Assembly: GCA_963823105.1 (NCBI GenBank)
Contig: CAWGKC010000019.1
Location: forward strand, 1 to 64,000
Source of the DNA: JAJYKC01 sp963823105
GTDB taxonomy: Bacteria > Acidobacteriota > Terriglobia > Bryobacterales > Bryobacteraceae
Direction of reading: 5' to 3'
DNA length: 64,000 nucleotides
Positions within the stretch are counted from its first letter, which is position 1, and every line of letters begins with the position of its first letter. Positions 8,152 to 17,782 of this stretch are shown piece by piece. Position numbers and translations under genes: made by a program. The notes beneath the pieces are model-generated. The model saw nothing but the letters and a program-made list of their open reading frames with translations, was not told the DNA's origin and searched no databases.

Positions 8152-9379
8152 ATGACCACCCTATCCCATCTGGAATGCAGCCTCTGCGGCAAGCGGCGCG
8201 AGGCCGGCCTCGTTCACAACCTCTGCGAATGCGGCGGCCCGCTGCTGGCGATCTACGATCTGGAAAAGGCCGCGCGGTCCTGGCGCCGCGAGCGTATGGC
8301 GGGAGTCTCCGTCCAACATGTGGCGTTACGCGCGGGTGCTGCCGGTGAGAAATCCCGGGGCTGTGATCACGCTCGGCGAAGGCTGGACACCGCTGGTGCG
8401 GACGGCGCGCCTGGGAAAATCGCTCGGGGTCGAGCGATTGTGGGTGAAGGACGAGGGGCTCAACCCAACCGGCTCGTTCAAGGCGCGCGGCCTCTCCTGC
8501 GCCGTTTCGATGTGCGTGGAATTGGGAATAAGGAAAGTCGCGATCCCCTCCGCCGGCAACGCGGCCGGGGCGATGGCCGCCTACGCCGCGGCCGCGGGGA
8601 TCGAGGCGCACATCTTCATGCCCAAGGACGTGCCCCAGGCCAATTTCATCGAATGCAAAGCCGCCGGCGCGCGGGTCACTCTCGTCGATGGCCTGATTAG
8701 CGACTGCGGCAAAATCATCGCTCAGCGCAAGGACGCCGAAGGCTGGTTCGACATCAGCACATTGAAAGAACCCTACCGCGTCGAGGGGAAGAAGACGATG
8801 GGCTACGAATTAGCCGAACAGCTCGACTGGCGCCTTCCGGACGCCATTTTCTATCCCGCGGGCGGCGGGGTCGGGATGATCGGAATGTGGAAAGCGTTCG
8901 GGGAAATGGAAGCGATGGGATGGTTAGGCCCCGAGCGGCCGAAAATGATCGCCGTGCAAGCCGAAGGTTGCCAGCCGATCGTGCGCGCCTTCGAGCGCGG
9001 CGAAACCGAGAGCCGTTTTTTTGAAGGCGCCGAAACCGTGGCCAGCGGATTGCGGGTTCCAAAGCCGCTCGGCGATGTGCTGACGTTAAGGGCGGTGCGC
9101 GCGAGCCGGGGAACGGCGATCGCGGTGAGCGACCGCGAGATGCTCGACGCCGGCGTGGAACTGGCGTCGCAAGAAGGAATGTTCCCCGCGCCCGAAGGCG
9201 GCGCCTGCGTTGCGGCGCTGAAGAAACTGCTGGCCAATGGCTTCCTGAAGCCGGAGGACGAGATCGTCGTTTACAACACCGGCTCCGGCGTAAAGTACCT
9301 GGAAGCCTATTCGCCGCGCTTCCCGCGATCCTCGATTTCCGAATACGACAAACTGGGCGGCCTGATCACCCCGCGCTAA
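8152..9379 (+). CDS. thrC: threonine synthase, frameshifted near 8302
   Basis: Converts O-phosphohomoserine to threonine with PLP. The first ~50 codons (frame from ATG 8152) encode a zinc-ribbon-like N-terminus (LECSLCGKRREAG, HNLCECGGPLL). The rest lies in the next frame (from 8318) and shows the PLP-lysine motif NPTGSFKARG, the glycine-rich PAGGGVGMIG and the C-terminal NTGSGVKYL. The two frames join if one G is removed from GGG at 8301-8303, giving a continuous ~409-residue protein, the normal length for this class. Everything else is intact, so a sequencing insertion is more likely than loss of an amino-acid biosynthesis gene. Confidence 0.85.
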
Positions 9380-9413
9380 GGGCCCCGCGCTTCCAGGAAA
9401 ATTCGGAATCTGC

Positions 9414-9443
9414 TTGACAGCCCGGTTCGCGCCGGCAGATAAT
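9414..9443 (+). promoter_or_regulatory. sigma70-type promoter of the marR operon
   Basis: TTGACA at 9414-9419 and GATAAT at 9438-9443 are separated by 18 nt, a near-consensus housekeeping promoter. It lies just after thrC and faces the MarR gene. Expected transcription start is about 9449-9451. Confidence 0.75.
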
Positions 9444-9454
9444 TCAATTTGACC

Positions 9455-9469
9455 GATTCAAAACGAATC
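9455..9469. promoter_or_regulatory. candidate MarR operator (inverted repeat)
   Basis: Perfect inverted repeat GATTC-AAAAC-GAATC directly downstream of the -10 box. Its place fits autorepression by the MarR-family protein encoded next. Half sites of 5 bp are short, so chance is possible. Confidence 0.45.
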
Positions 9470-9511
9470 ATACAAACTGAAGAAATACACGGGTCCGCCG
9501 CGATCGTTTCC

Positions 9512-9958
9512 ATGGCGAATGACATTCGGGGATCGTGCGCGATCGTCACCAAAATCGCCAGGGCGGACCTGAAATCCCGCCTGGACAATTGCCAGGCGGG
9601 AATCGGCGCCATCGAACACGGCGTTCTCCGGCATTTATCCAACGGCTTCGGCTCGATGGCCGAGATCAGCCAATTGATGGGAATCGCGCCGTCGACGCTG
9701 GTGTATGTCGTCGACGGCCTGGTGAAAAAAAAGTTGGTGCGGCGCCGGAAAGACCCGGCGGACCGGCGCCGCGAACCGCTAACGTTAGAGAAAAGAGGCG
9801 CGGCTCTTTTCAATAGCATCCCGGCGATGGACACAAGCAGCGTCCTCGTGAAGAGCCTGGAATGCATGACGGCATCCGAACGGCGCCAGCTCCTCGAACT
9901 GCTGGGCCGGTTCGTAGCGGGTTTGCCGGCCATCGGCAAACAAGCGAAAGGAGACTAA
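9512..9958 (+). CDS. MarR-family transcriptional regulator
   Basis: About 148 residues forming one winged-helix dimer unit. The recognition region is GSMAEISQLMGIAPSTLVYVVDGL followed by the wing KKLVRRRKDPADRRREPLTL, whose DxRRxxxxLT signature is typical of MarR. ATG 9512 is preferred because it leaves promoter and inverted repeat upstream. A longer in-frame TTG at 9449 sits only 5 nt after the -10 box and would give a leaderless mRNA. The gene is followed 3 bp later by a membrane-protein gene and then a small exported protein, so the regulator probably controls this three-gene operon. Ligand unknown. Confidence 0.85.
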   Translation: MANDIRGSCAIVTKIARADLKSRLDNCQAGIGAIEHGVLRHLSNGFGSMAEISQLMGIAPSTLVYVVDGLVKKKLVRRRKDPADRRREPLTLEKRGAALFNSIPAMDTSSVLVKSLECMTASERRQLLELLGRFVAGLPAIGKQAKGD

Positions 9959-9961
9959 ATC

Positions 9962-10426
9962 ATGAACAAAGCGCAATGGGCGCTGCTTATCACCTTCGCG
10001 GCGAGCTTTTACAGCGTCGGCACGATCTGGATGACGCAGTTCGGCTGGCGGCTCTGGACCTATGTGGCCCCCGCGGACTTTGCCGCCTATCACGCCGCGT
10101 GGTGGTCGATGATCAAACCGGTTATTTTTCCCGTCGAGGCGGTCGCGGTATCCGGTTCCATCGCGATGATCTGGTGGCGCCCGGAAGGGGTCGACGCGAT
10201 GTCGGTCGGGATCAACGTCGCTCTGCACTTGATCGTCTACGCCCTCACAGCGGCCTTTTGGGGGCGGTGGCAAGCGCAAACACATTACGCAAGACTGCCG
10301 GATGGATCCCTCTATCCTATGTATGCACGCGTCATGAGCACCCATTGGATTCGCGGGATTTTGGTCACCGCGAACGGATTGCTGCCGTTTTGGATGATGA
10401 TCGAACACCTAAGGGGAATCAAATGA
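9962..10426 (+). CDS. four-helix membrane protein of unknown function
   Basis: 154 residues with about four membrane helices: ALLITFAASFYSVGTIWM, IKPVIFPVEAVAVSGSIAMI, INVALHLIVYALTAAFW and ILVTANGLLPFWMMI. Charged residues are few. No catalytic motif is seen. It follows marR after 3 bp and shares an ATGA overlap with the next gene, so the three are co-transcribed and co-regulated. This suggests a stress or small-molecule response membrane protein, but the job cannot be read from the sequence. Confidence 0.7.
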   Translation: MNKAQWALLITFAASFYSVGTIWMTQFGWRLWTYVAPADFAAYHAAWWSMIKPVIFPVEAVAVSGSIAMIWWRPEGVDAMSVGINVALHLIVYALTAAFWGRWQAQTHYARLPDGSLYPMYARVMSTHWIRGILVTANGLLPFWMMIEHLRGIK

Positions 10427-10782
10427 CCGTTTCACGCGCGCTTCGATGCTTCTTGATTCTGGCGTTCTTACCGAATGCCTTCGCCGCCGATGTCACCGGC
10501 ACATGGAAGGGGCCGATGTCCCAGGGCGGGCAAGCGGTCTTTACGCTCAAATCCGACAGTGACTCGGTTTCCGGAACGATGCTCAATCAGTCCGGAAAGG
10601 AGAAGCCGATTCGCGACGGCAAGTTGAAAGGCGATTCCATTTCGTTCGCCGTCGACGACGAATGGCAAGGGATGCCGACGACTCTGCTCGTGAAGGGTAC
10701 GGTTTCCGGAGATGAGATGCGTTTGCGCATCGACACCGACAACGGATATTGGGGGACGGACGCGGTGGTGAAAAAGCAATGA
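10423..10782 (+). CDS. small exported beta-rich protein
   Basis: 119 residues with a signal peptide (LRCFLILAFLPNAFA, cleavage near AFA-AD). The mature part reads as repeated beta strands: VTGTWKGPMSQGG, VFTLKSDSDSVSGTML, GDSISFAVDDEW, LVKGTVSGDEMRLRI. This resembles the small periplasmic proteins common in Acidobacteriota that begin with a GxWxG strand. The start ATG overlaps the stop of the previous gene (ATGA, 10423-10426), so translation is probably coupled. Third gene of the marR operon; a hairpin follows at 10801. Confidence 0.7.
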   Translation: MTVSRALRCFLILAFLPNAFAADVTGTWKGPMSQGGQAVFTLKSDSDSVSGTMLNQSGKEKPIRDGKLKGDSISFAVDDEWQGMPTTLLVKGTVSGDEMRLRIDTDNGYWGTDAVVKKQ

Positions 10783-10800
10783 TTCGAATCGCAAGGTAGT

Positions 10801-10826
10801 CCGGTCCGTCGGGCATGCCGGACCGG
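10801..10826 (+). terminator. hairpin after the marR operon
   Basis: Stem CCGGTCCG (10801-10808) pairs with CGGACCGG (10819-10826) over a 10-nt loop. There is no T run after it, so it is a weak or Rho-assisted terminator candidate, or a structural element ahead of the mannosidase gene. Confidence 0.4.
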
Positions 10827-10838
10827 TAAACTTGACTT

Positions 10839-13800
10839 ATGCTCAAACGTTTTGGCCTTTTGGCGTTAGCGGGTTTGGCGGCGCTCGCGGCGGCTCGCGG
10901 CCAGACCATGAAGACGCCGGACATCACGAAAACTCCGACGCTTTTTGTGGTTCCTTACGCGCATCTGGATACCCAGTGGCGATGGGAGTTTCCGCAGACG
11001 ATTAGCGAGTACTTGTTAAAAACGATGCGGGTCAACTTCGACTACATCGACAAATACCCGCATTACGTTTTCAATTGGACGGGCGCCAACCGATACCGCC
11101 TGATGAAAGAATACTTTCCCTCCGACTACGCGCGGATGAAAAACTATGTCGCCGCCGGACGCTGGTTCCCGGCGGGTTCGTCCATGGAGGAGGGCGACGT
11201 CAATCTGCCCAGCGCCGAAGGCATTCTCCGGCAGATTCTTTATGGCAACACCTATTTTCGCAACGAGTTCGGCAAGGCGAGCACGGAATACATGCTGCCG
11301 GATTGCTTCGGCTTTCCCGCGTCGCTCCCCAGCATCCTGGCGCACGCGGGGTTGAAGGGTTTCTCCACGCAAAAGCTGAGCGCGGCGTGGCAACCGGCTC
11401 CGAAAGTGGGAGGGCCGGATTCGCCGGAACAAACGCCGGAAGGCATTCCATTCAACGTAGGCGTCTGGATCGGCCCGGATGGAAAATCGATCGTCGCCGC
11501 GTTAAATCCGGGAGGCTACGGCAGCGATGTTTACACCGACTTGAGCAACGCGCCTCCACCGCCGCTTCCTCCACCGCAACTTACGGCGGAGCAAAAAGCG
11601 CGGATGACGCCGCGCCAGTTGCGCTTTATCGAACGCCCACGCGAGCTCGAGCAGGATTGGATCAAGCGGGTCGAACTCGATGGCAAAGTAACCGGCGTCT
11701 TTGCCGACTACAAATACGTCGGCACCGGCGACATCGGCGGCGCGGCCCGGGAATCGACCGCCAAGTTGCTCGAAGCCATCGTCACCAAGAGCGAAACGAT
11801 TATGCCGCCTCTCCCACAGATCCGGTTCGGTCCCCGGCGAGATCAAGAAACTCCCCCTCCGCCACCCGGACCTCCGGTGCAAGTCGGAACCGGGCCGTTG
11901 CATATCGTCGAGGCGACGGCGGATCAGATGTTCAATGCGATCACACCGGCGATGACCTCCCGGATGCCGCGCTATCAAGGCGACCTGGAACTGATTAACC
12001 ATTCCGCCGGCTCGCTGACCTCGCAGGCTTACCATAAGCGCTGGATCCGCAAGAGTGAAGTGCTGGCGGACGCCGCCGAAAAAGCCTCGGTCGCCGCGCA
12101 GTGGTTAGGCGGGAGATCGTACCCGCAAAAACGGCTGAATGGCGCGTGGAGGTTGGTGATGGGCGGCCATTTTCACGACACTGCCGCCGGCACCGCCACT
12201 CCGCTGTCCTACCAGTTCGCCTGGAACGACGACGTCATCGCCTTGAACCAATTCGCGGGTGTGTTGACAAGCGCGACGGAAGCGGTCGCATCGGTGATGG
12301 ATACCCGGGCCAAGGGCGTCTCGATCGTGGTGTTTAATTCCCTGAACATTCCTCGCGAGGATCTCGTGGAAGCGGATGTTTCGTTTCCCGGTGAAGCTCC
12401 GGAGTTCGTGCGGGTCTTCGGCCCCGATGGGAAAGAGGCGCCCGCGCAACGGGAGGGCGGTAAGGTTCTATTCGTAGCGAAGGCTCCGCCGGTTGGCTAC
12501 GCCGTTTACGACGTCCGGCCTTCCAACCGTCCCGGCATTTCGCCGTCGCTCAAAGTGACTGAATCGACGCTTGAAAACGCACGCTACGCCGTGAAACTCG
12601 ACCGGAACGGCGACGTTTCGAGCGTCTTCGACAAGAGCTTGAACCGCGAGCTGCTCTCGGCTCCGATTCGCCTCGCCATCTCCGAAGACAAGCCGCGGCA
12701 GTGGCCGGCCTGGAACATGGATTTCGATCAGGAGCGCGCCGCGCCGCGCGCCTATGTTGGCGGAACGCCGCAAATCCGAATCAAAGAGAACGGCCCTGCC
12801 CGCGTTTCGATCGAAGTAAACCGCGAAACGGAAAACTCCAAATTCGTCCAAACGGTGAGTCTGGCGGCGGGCGAGGCGGGCGATCGTGTGGAATTTCGCG
12901 AGGCCATCGATTGGAAGACTTTGTCGGCCAATCTCAAAGCCGTCTTCCCGCTGAGCGCCTCCAACGAGAACGCGACCTATAACTGGGACGTCGGCACACT
13001 GGAGCGGCCCACCGAGAACGAGAGGCAATTCGAAGTCGCCTCTCATCGCTGGATCGATCTCACCGACAAAACAGGCTCCTACGGCGCGACGATTCTCACC
13101 GATTGCAAAAACGGCTCCGACAAGGTGGACGATCGCACGATCCGCTTGACGCTGATCCGAACGCCCGGCACGGATCGAAGCTTCAGCGATCAAGCCAACC
13201 AGGATTGGGGTCATCATGAAATCGTGTTCGGTCTCGCGGGGCACGCCGGAGATTGGCGGCGGGGCCAGACCGATTGGCAGGGCTACCGGTTGAACGAGCC
13301 GCCGATTGCATTCGAAAGCCCGAAGCACGCCGGCAAACTCGGCGGAAGTTTTTCGCTTCTCCACATCGACAACCCGCGCATTCGCGTGATGGCTCTCAAG
13401 AAGGCCGAAATGAGCGGCGAGACGATCCTCCGGTTGGTGGAAATGGACGGCAAATCTCAGCCGGAAGTGAGCGTTTCGTTTGCCGGACCGATCGGCGCGG
13501 CGCGCGAGGTCAACGGCCAAGAGCAACCGGTTGGACCGGCGACGGTGCGCGGCGGCGCGCTCGTTACTTCGTTCACGGCTTATCAGCCGCGCACGTTCGC
13601 CTTACGGCTCGCCGCAGCGCCGGCGAAAGCGCAGCCGGTCCGGTCCGCTCCGGTCGCGCTGACGTATGATTTGGCGGTTGCCAGCGACGACGACACCAGA
13701 ACCCGTGGCGGCGGATTCGACGGCAAAGGCAACGCGCTGCCCGCCGAGATGCTGCCCGCCGAACTCGACTTTCACGACGTACATTTCAAGCTGGCGCCCG

Positions 13801-14378
13801 CCAAGACCGGCGCAGCGAATGCGATGGTGGCGAAAGGCCAGACGATCGCGTTGCCTTCGGGACGGTACAACCGGGTCTACATTTTGGCCGCCTCCGCCGC
13901 CGGCGACCGGAAGGCGGCGTTTAAAATCGGCGAAATGCCGGTCGATCTGAACGTGGAAGACTGGGGCGGATTCGTCGGCCAATGGGACACGCGGATCTGG
14001 AAAAACGAACCCGCCCGCGATTGGGCCGTTTCGGCGAATCACGCTCCATGGCCTCCCGCGGCCAATTGGCCCAAGGGATGGGAGCCGGAATATCCGGGCG
14101 ACTACGTTGGACTGGAGCCTGGTTTTATCAAACGGGCCGGGATTGGCTGGTACGCGTCTCATCATCACACGGCCGATGGCTTGAACGAACCGTATCAATA
14201 CTCGTATCTTTTCGCGTACGGGATCGACTTGCCGGCGAACGCGAAGACGATCACGCTGCCGAACGACGACAAAATCAATGTGCTCGCGGTGTCGGTGGCG
14301 GAAGAGCATTCGGAACTCAAGCCCGCCCAACCTCTCTACGATACGCTCGGGCGGATGGAGGCGCCGCGAAGGCAATAG
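10839..14378 (+). CDS. secreted GH38 alpha-mannosidase
   Basis: 1179 residues, close to the usual size of GH38 enzymes. A signal peptide (about 1-21) is followed by the catalytic domain, which opens with VVPYAHLDTQWRWEF (zinc-binding His42 and Asp44). Asp155 in MLPDCFGFPASLPSI is the probable nucleophile. Further on, GGHFHDTAAGTATPLSY (about 440) provides another zinc-site His/Asp pair. The large C-terminal part is beta-sandwich, as in the family. It should release alpha-linked mannose from glycans outside the cytoplasm, in a zinc-dependent retaining reaction. A Pro-rich insert lies near 245 (PPPPLPPPQ). Start has no Shine-Dalgarno; TAAACT lies 6 nt upstream of the ATG. Confidence 0.85.
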   Translation: MLKRFGLLALAGLAALAAARGQTMKTPDITKTPTLFVVPYAHLDTQWRWEFPQTISEYLLKTMRVNFDYIDKYPHYVFNWTGANRYRLMKEYFPSDYARMKNYVAAGRWFPAGSSMEEGDVNLPSAEGILRQILYGNTYFRNEFGKASTEYMLPDCFGFPASLPSILAHAGLKGFSTQKLSAAWQPAPKVGGPDSPEQTPEGIPFNVGVWIGPDGKSIVAALNPGGYGSDVYTDLSNAPPPPLPPPQLTAEQKARMTPRQLRFIERPRELEQDWIKRVELDGKVTGVFADYKYVGTGDIGGAARESTAKLLEAIVTKSETIMPPLPQIRFGPRRDQETPPPPPGPPVQVGTGPLHIVEATADQMFNAITPAMTSRMPRYQGDLELINHSAGSLTSQAYHKRWIRKSEVLADAAEKASVAAQWLGGRSYPQKRLNGAWRLVMGGHFHDTAAGTATPLSYQFAWNDDVIALNQFAGVLTSATEAVASVMDTRAKGVSIVVFNSLNIPREDLVEADVSFPGEAPEFVRVFGPDGKEAPAQREGGKVLFVAKAPPVGYAVYDVRPSNRPGISPSLKVTESTLENARYAVKLDRNGDVSSVFDKSLNRELLSAPIRLAISEDKPRQWPAWNMDFDQERAAPRAYVGGTPQIRIKENGPARVSIEVNRETENSKFVQTVSLAAGEAGDRVEFREAIDWKTLSANLKAVFPLSASNENATYNWDVGTLERPTENERQFEVASHRWIDLTDKTGSYGATILTDCKNGSDKVDDRTIRLTLIRTPGTDRSFSDQANQDWGHHEIVFGLAGHAGDWRRGQTDWQGYRLNEPPIAFESPKHAGKLGGSFSLLHIDNPRIRVMALKKAEMSGETILRLVEMDGKSQPEVSVSFAGPIGAAREVNGQEQPVGPATVRGGALVTSFTAYQPRTFALRLAAAPAKAQPVRSAPVALTYDLAVASDDDTRTRGGGFDGKGNALPAEMLPAELDFHDVHFKLAPAKTGAANAMVAKGQTIALPSGRYNRVYILAASAAGDRKAAFKIGEMPVDLNVEDWGGFVGQWDTRIWKNEPARDWAVSANHAPWPPAANWPKGWEPEYPGDYVGLEPGFIKRAGIGWYASHHHTADGLNEPYQYSYLFAYGIDLPANAKTITLPNDDKINVLAVSVAEEHSELKPAQPLYDTLGRMEAPRRQ

Positions 14379-14471
14379 GCGCTAAGGTCCCTCAGTGGTT
14401 CTCCCGGCGACAAGGCGGCGAAAAACCTCATTGCAGCCGCCCCCGATTGGGCGCAGGCTGGGATTAGAGCT

Positions 14472-15791
14472 ATGAGCGCGGCGATCGATCTATCCCTGTA
14501 CCGAGAACCGCAACTGCACAGCGTGCCGCGGGTGCCGGAGACGCTTGGCGACCTGGGAATTCCGGGGTCGGTCATCGAGCAGCTCGTGCTGAAAATGCTT
14601 CTTCAGCGCGGGGAGCTGTCGGCGTGGGATCTGGCCACGGCGCTGGGCTTGAAGTTCAGCCTGATCGACGGGCCGCTGGAAACGCTGAAGCGGCAGCATT
14701 TGACTTCGGTGAAACGGGCGCAGGGATTGGGCGCGGTCACCTCCGTCTTCGAGTTGAGCGAAGAGGGGCGGAGCCAGGCGCGGGAGCATCTGGAAACCAA
14801 CCAATACGGCGGCGCGGCGCCGGTGCCGATCGAACAATACGTCGAACAGGTGCGGCGGCAAAAGCAGAAGGAAGGATGGCTGACGCCGGACAAGCTGGCG
14901 AACGCTTACCGGCGCATGGTGGTGACGCCGAAAATTCTTTCTCAAATCGGGCCGGCGGTCAGCGCGGGGAAATCGCTGCTGATCTATGGGCAGCCGGGAA
15001 ATGGAAAAACGTTTCTCGCCGAGGCGCTCGTGAACCTGGACGACACGCCGGTTTATATCCCGCACGCCGTGTTTTCCCAGGGCCACATCATCCGGGTTTA
15101 CGATCCGGTGCAGCATCAGCGCATCGACGACGTCGCGCCGGAGGCGGCGCTGACGAAGGGATCGCTCTACGATGGGCGTTGGGTGAAGTGCCGGCGGCCG
15201 TTCCTGTCGAGCGGCGGCGAGTTGTCGATGGACATGCTCGACCTGAGCTATAACCGGACCTCGAAAATCTACGAAGCGCCGTTCCAGATGAAGGCCAACA
15301 ACGGCATCTACATGATCGACGATTTCGGCCGCCAAAGCGCATCGACGGCGGACATTCTCAACCGCTGGATTGTGCCGATGGAGCGAAGGATCGATTACCT
15401 GACGTTCCTGAGCGGTGGAAAGATGACCGTCCCGTTCGAGACGTTCCTGATTTTTTCGACCAACCTGAAACCGCAGCAGTTGGGCGACGAGGCGTTCCTG
15501 CGCCGCATCCAATACAAGATGTTATTGCGCAGCCCGGAACCGGCCGAGTACGCGCAAATCTTCGAGGAGTTTTGCCAGGCGCGCGAACTGCCCTACGACA
15601 AATGGACCGTGGAACGGTTCATTCGGAAACACTATTTGGCGACGGGGAAGGCGTTCCGGCGATGCCACCCGCGCGACGTGATCACGCACGCCATCGATCT
15701 AATTCAATTCGAAAACCGGCCGCAGAAGCTGACCGAGGCGCTGCTCGACGAAGCGTTTGAGAGCTGCTTTACCGAGGACGTGGAAGAGTAG
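14472..15791 (+). CDS. AAA-type ATPase with N-terminal winged-helix-like region
   Basis: 439 residues. Residues ~25-115 look like a winged-helix module (LLQRGELSAWDLATALGL, VFELSEEGRSQAREHL). The ATPase core carries Walker A GQPGNGKT (about 174-181), Walker B IYMIDDFGR (about 277-285) and a sensor-1-like FSTN segment. The tail is an AAA lid-like helical bundle (CHPRDVITHAIDLI). Related proteins have been labelled ATPases associated with Flp pilus assembly, but no pilus genes are nearby here, so the role is open. It lies alone between the mannosidase gene and a convergent DUF1326 gene. ATP hydrolysis is well supported; the substrate is not. Confidence 0.75.
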   Translation: MSAAIDLSLYREPQLHSVPRVPETLGDLGIPGSVIEQLVLKMLLQRGELSAWDLATALGLKFSLIDGPLETLKRQHLTSVKRAQGLGAVTSVFELSEEGRSQAREHLETNQYGGAAPVPIEQYVEQVRRQKQKEGWLTPDKLANAYRRMVVTPKILSQIGPAVSAGKSLLIYGQPGNGKTFLAEALVNLDDTPVYIPHAVFSQGHIIRVYDPVQHQRIDDVAPEAALTKGSLYDGRWVKCRRPFLSSGGELSMDMLDLSYNRTSKIYEAPFQMKANNGIYMIDDFGRQSASTADILNRWIVPMERRIDYLTFLSGGKMTVPFETFLIFSTNLKPQQLGDEAFLRRIQYKMLLRSPEPAEYAQIFEEFCQARELPYDKWTVERFIRKHYLATGKAFRRCHPRDVITHAIDLIQFENRPQKLTEALLDEAFESCFTEDVEE

Positions 15792-15860
15792 GCGCTAGCG
15801 GCCTGAAGACCACTTGCTTACGCGCGCGGCTCGGAAGTACCGGACGTCGAAGAATAGGCG

Positions 15861-16544
15861 TCAATCGTCCAGGTGGAAGGTGCCGACGAAGGCGCTGCGC
15901 TTGTCCGGGCTGGACCACACGGTGCCGAGCTCGCTGCCGTGAAAATCGTGGGCGACGGTGTAGGCGGCCATGGCGTGATCGATCTTGGTTAGCGGAGGAT
16001 ACCAGACGGCTTCGTTGTGGCAGATCTGGTCGCCGTCGTTGAGAGGACGCGTTTCGAGTTTCGCTTCCGTGCCGGCCGTCATGCAGAGCTTGCGGCTATG
16101 GACGCTATTGCCGGCCATCGTGAAATCGATCGGTTGCGAATCGACACGAACAACATCGGAGAGCAGATCGCCGCCCATGCGTTGGGCGAAATTCTTCAAA
16201 GCCACGCGTTGTTCGGCGTTCGCGCGCGAATCGACGATGATGACCGATTTCACCGGATACGCCGAAGCGGTGACATCGCCGAGAGTGTTGCTGGCGTGGA
16301 GAACGCCCATGACCGAAAGGCCGTCGAGCGAGACGCCTTGATATTCGCCTTTGTCGATCTTCCAGCCCATCACGGCGAGATCGCCGGTGAGGCCGACTTC
16401 GGAATTGGCGAAACAGGGGCCTGTATAGACGTCGGCGGTGCGGGCTTCGACGTACTCGCCTTGGATATTGGTGGCGGGGAGGCTGGCGGCGAACACGGGG
16501 GCGGCCAGCAAGAGCGATAGCGAAGTGAAATAACTGGTTCGCAT
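15861..16544 (-). CDS. exported DUF1326 family protein
   Basis: 227 residues with a signal peptide (SLSLLLAAPVFA). The mature protein begins NIQGEYVEARTADVYTGPC and continues with the beta-rich pattern of DUF1326 proteins (VMGWKIDKGEYQGVSLDGL). Three Cys are present (near 43, 152 and 174). The C-terminus has W and H residues (YTVAHDFHGSELGTVWSSP) that could bind metal. Function of the family is unknown. It converges on the AAA ATPase gene; a 72-residue Cys-containing ORF lies just upstream on the same strand. Confidence 0.75.
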   Translation of the reverse strand: MRTSYFTSLSLLLAAPVFAASLPATNIQGEYVEARTADVYTGPCFANSEVGLTGDLAVMGWKIDKGEYQGVSLDGLSVMGVLHASNTLGDVTASAYPVKSVIIVDSRANAEQRVALKNFAQRMGGDLLSDVVRVDSQPIDFTMAGNSVHSRKLCMTAGTEAKLETRPLNDGDQICHNEAVWYPPLTKIDHAMAAYTVAHDFHGSELGTVWSSPDKRSAFVGTFHLDD

Positions 16545-16574
16545 AACTTTAGATTAGCAGTTGACCGGGCATGG

Positions 16575-16793
16575 CTAGAACGGGTGGTAGCATTTTCGCG
16601 CGGGATTGCATTCGTAATCGTCGGCGATTTTTCCGTCGGGGCCGATGCATTGCTGGGTCTTCTGGCACCAGAAGAGGCGGTCGTTGGAGTGAGGGACCGA
16701 GGGGTCCCATTCGGCTTCGATGTACATGCCTTTCCAGCGAAGATGATCGCAGCGGTCGTCGTCGAGTTCGGTGAGAGAGGAGCGTTCCTGCAT
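16575..16793 (-). CDS. small Cys-containing hypothetical protein
   Basis: 72 residues, hydrophilic, with five Cys (one near 15, then WCQKTQQC, ECNP and KCYH), a pattern that could hold a metal or two disulfides. It has no signal peptide. It lies 30 bp upstream of the DUF1326 gene and directly downstream of the molybdenum hydroxylase operon, all on the minus strand, so it may be the last gene of that transcript. Not recognised. Confidence 0.5.
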   Translation of the reverse strand: MQERSSLTELDDDRCDHLRWKGMYIEAEWDPSVPHSNDRLFWCQKTQQCIGPDGKIADDYECNPARKCYHPF

Positions 16794-16806
16794 TGTCCTC
16801 CTATGT

Positions 16807-17782
16807 TTACGCCTTCACGGCGGCGAGCAGCGCGCGCTTGACGGCGACGCGGGCAAGCTGGACTTTATATTCGTTCTGGCTGAGCGGTTTAGCGCCAGCG
16901 ACGGCGGCATCGCCCGCTTTTTTCGCGGTCTCTTCGGTAATGCGTTTGGCCGGCGAGAGAGTTGGCGGCCTCGGTTGCGGCCCACGGGGTGGGAGCGACA
17001 TGGCCGAGGTAAATGCTGGCGTGGTCGACCGTATCGCCTTTCATGTGAAGAGCGACGGAGGCGGCGGCGAGCGGCCAATCGAGAGCGTCTTTTTGGCGCA
17101 CTTCGTAGGTTGCGTTCTTGACGCCGGTGGCGTGAGGGATGAGAATCTCGGTGAGAATCTCGTTGGGTTGAAGAACGATTTCGCGGGCGTTCTCATCGGC
17201 GGGCGTTACGAAGAATTTGTCGACGGCGACGGTGCGGGCGCCGGAAGCGGAGACCAGTTTTACGCTGGCTCCGAGAGCGGCGAGGGCGGGTCCGAGGCTG
17301 GAGGCGCTGACGAAATACGCCGGGCCTCCGCCGAAGATGGCGTGATAGCGATTCTCGCCGTCGGGGACGAGGCTCTTGCCGTCCTTCATGGCGAGCAGGC
17401 CGTAACCGGCGCGGTAATACCAGCAGCGCGGACGCTGGCAGAGATCGCCGCCGGCGGTGCCCATGTTGCGGATTTGCGGGCTGGAAACGCCCATCACGGC
17501 TTCGTGGATGGACGGATATTCGGAGCGGACGACGGCGCTCGATGCAAGCTCGTCGAAGGTGACGGCGGCGCCGATGCGCAGGCCGTGGGCGGTTTTGGAG
17601 ACGCCGCCGAGTTCCTTGATGCCTTTGACGTTCACGACGCGTTTGGGCGACTGAACGAATTCCTTCATGAGGCTGATGAGGTCGGTGCCGCCGGCTAAGA
17701 CCTGGGCGTCGCTCCATTGGGAACCGAGAAGAGGGAGCGCTTCGGCGAGAGTGGCGGGGCTGGAATATTCAAACGGCTGCAT
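16807..17782 (-). CDS. xanthine dehydrogenase-family FAD subunit, frameshifted near 16950
   Basis: Medium, FAD-binding subunit of a molybdenum hydroxylase; it passes electrons from the Mo/2Fe-2S centres. MQPFEYSSPATLAEAL starts the FAD domain, followed by VLAGGTDLISLMKE and GTAGGDLCQRPRCWYYR, the usual FAD-contact loops. The frame is lost at about 16948-16951 and the normal C-terminus (ITEETAKKAGDAAVAG onward) continues in the next frame to 16807. Removing one C from the CC in GGCCAAAC restores a ~324-residue protein. The start ATG overlaps the Mo-subunit stop (TAATG). A second insertion upstream makes the raw sequence read as a false fusion with the Mo subunit. Confidence 0.8.

Noticed and set aside
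12468..13526. 352-codon minus-strand ORF
   Set aside because: Antisense to the GH38 mannosidase; no motif.
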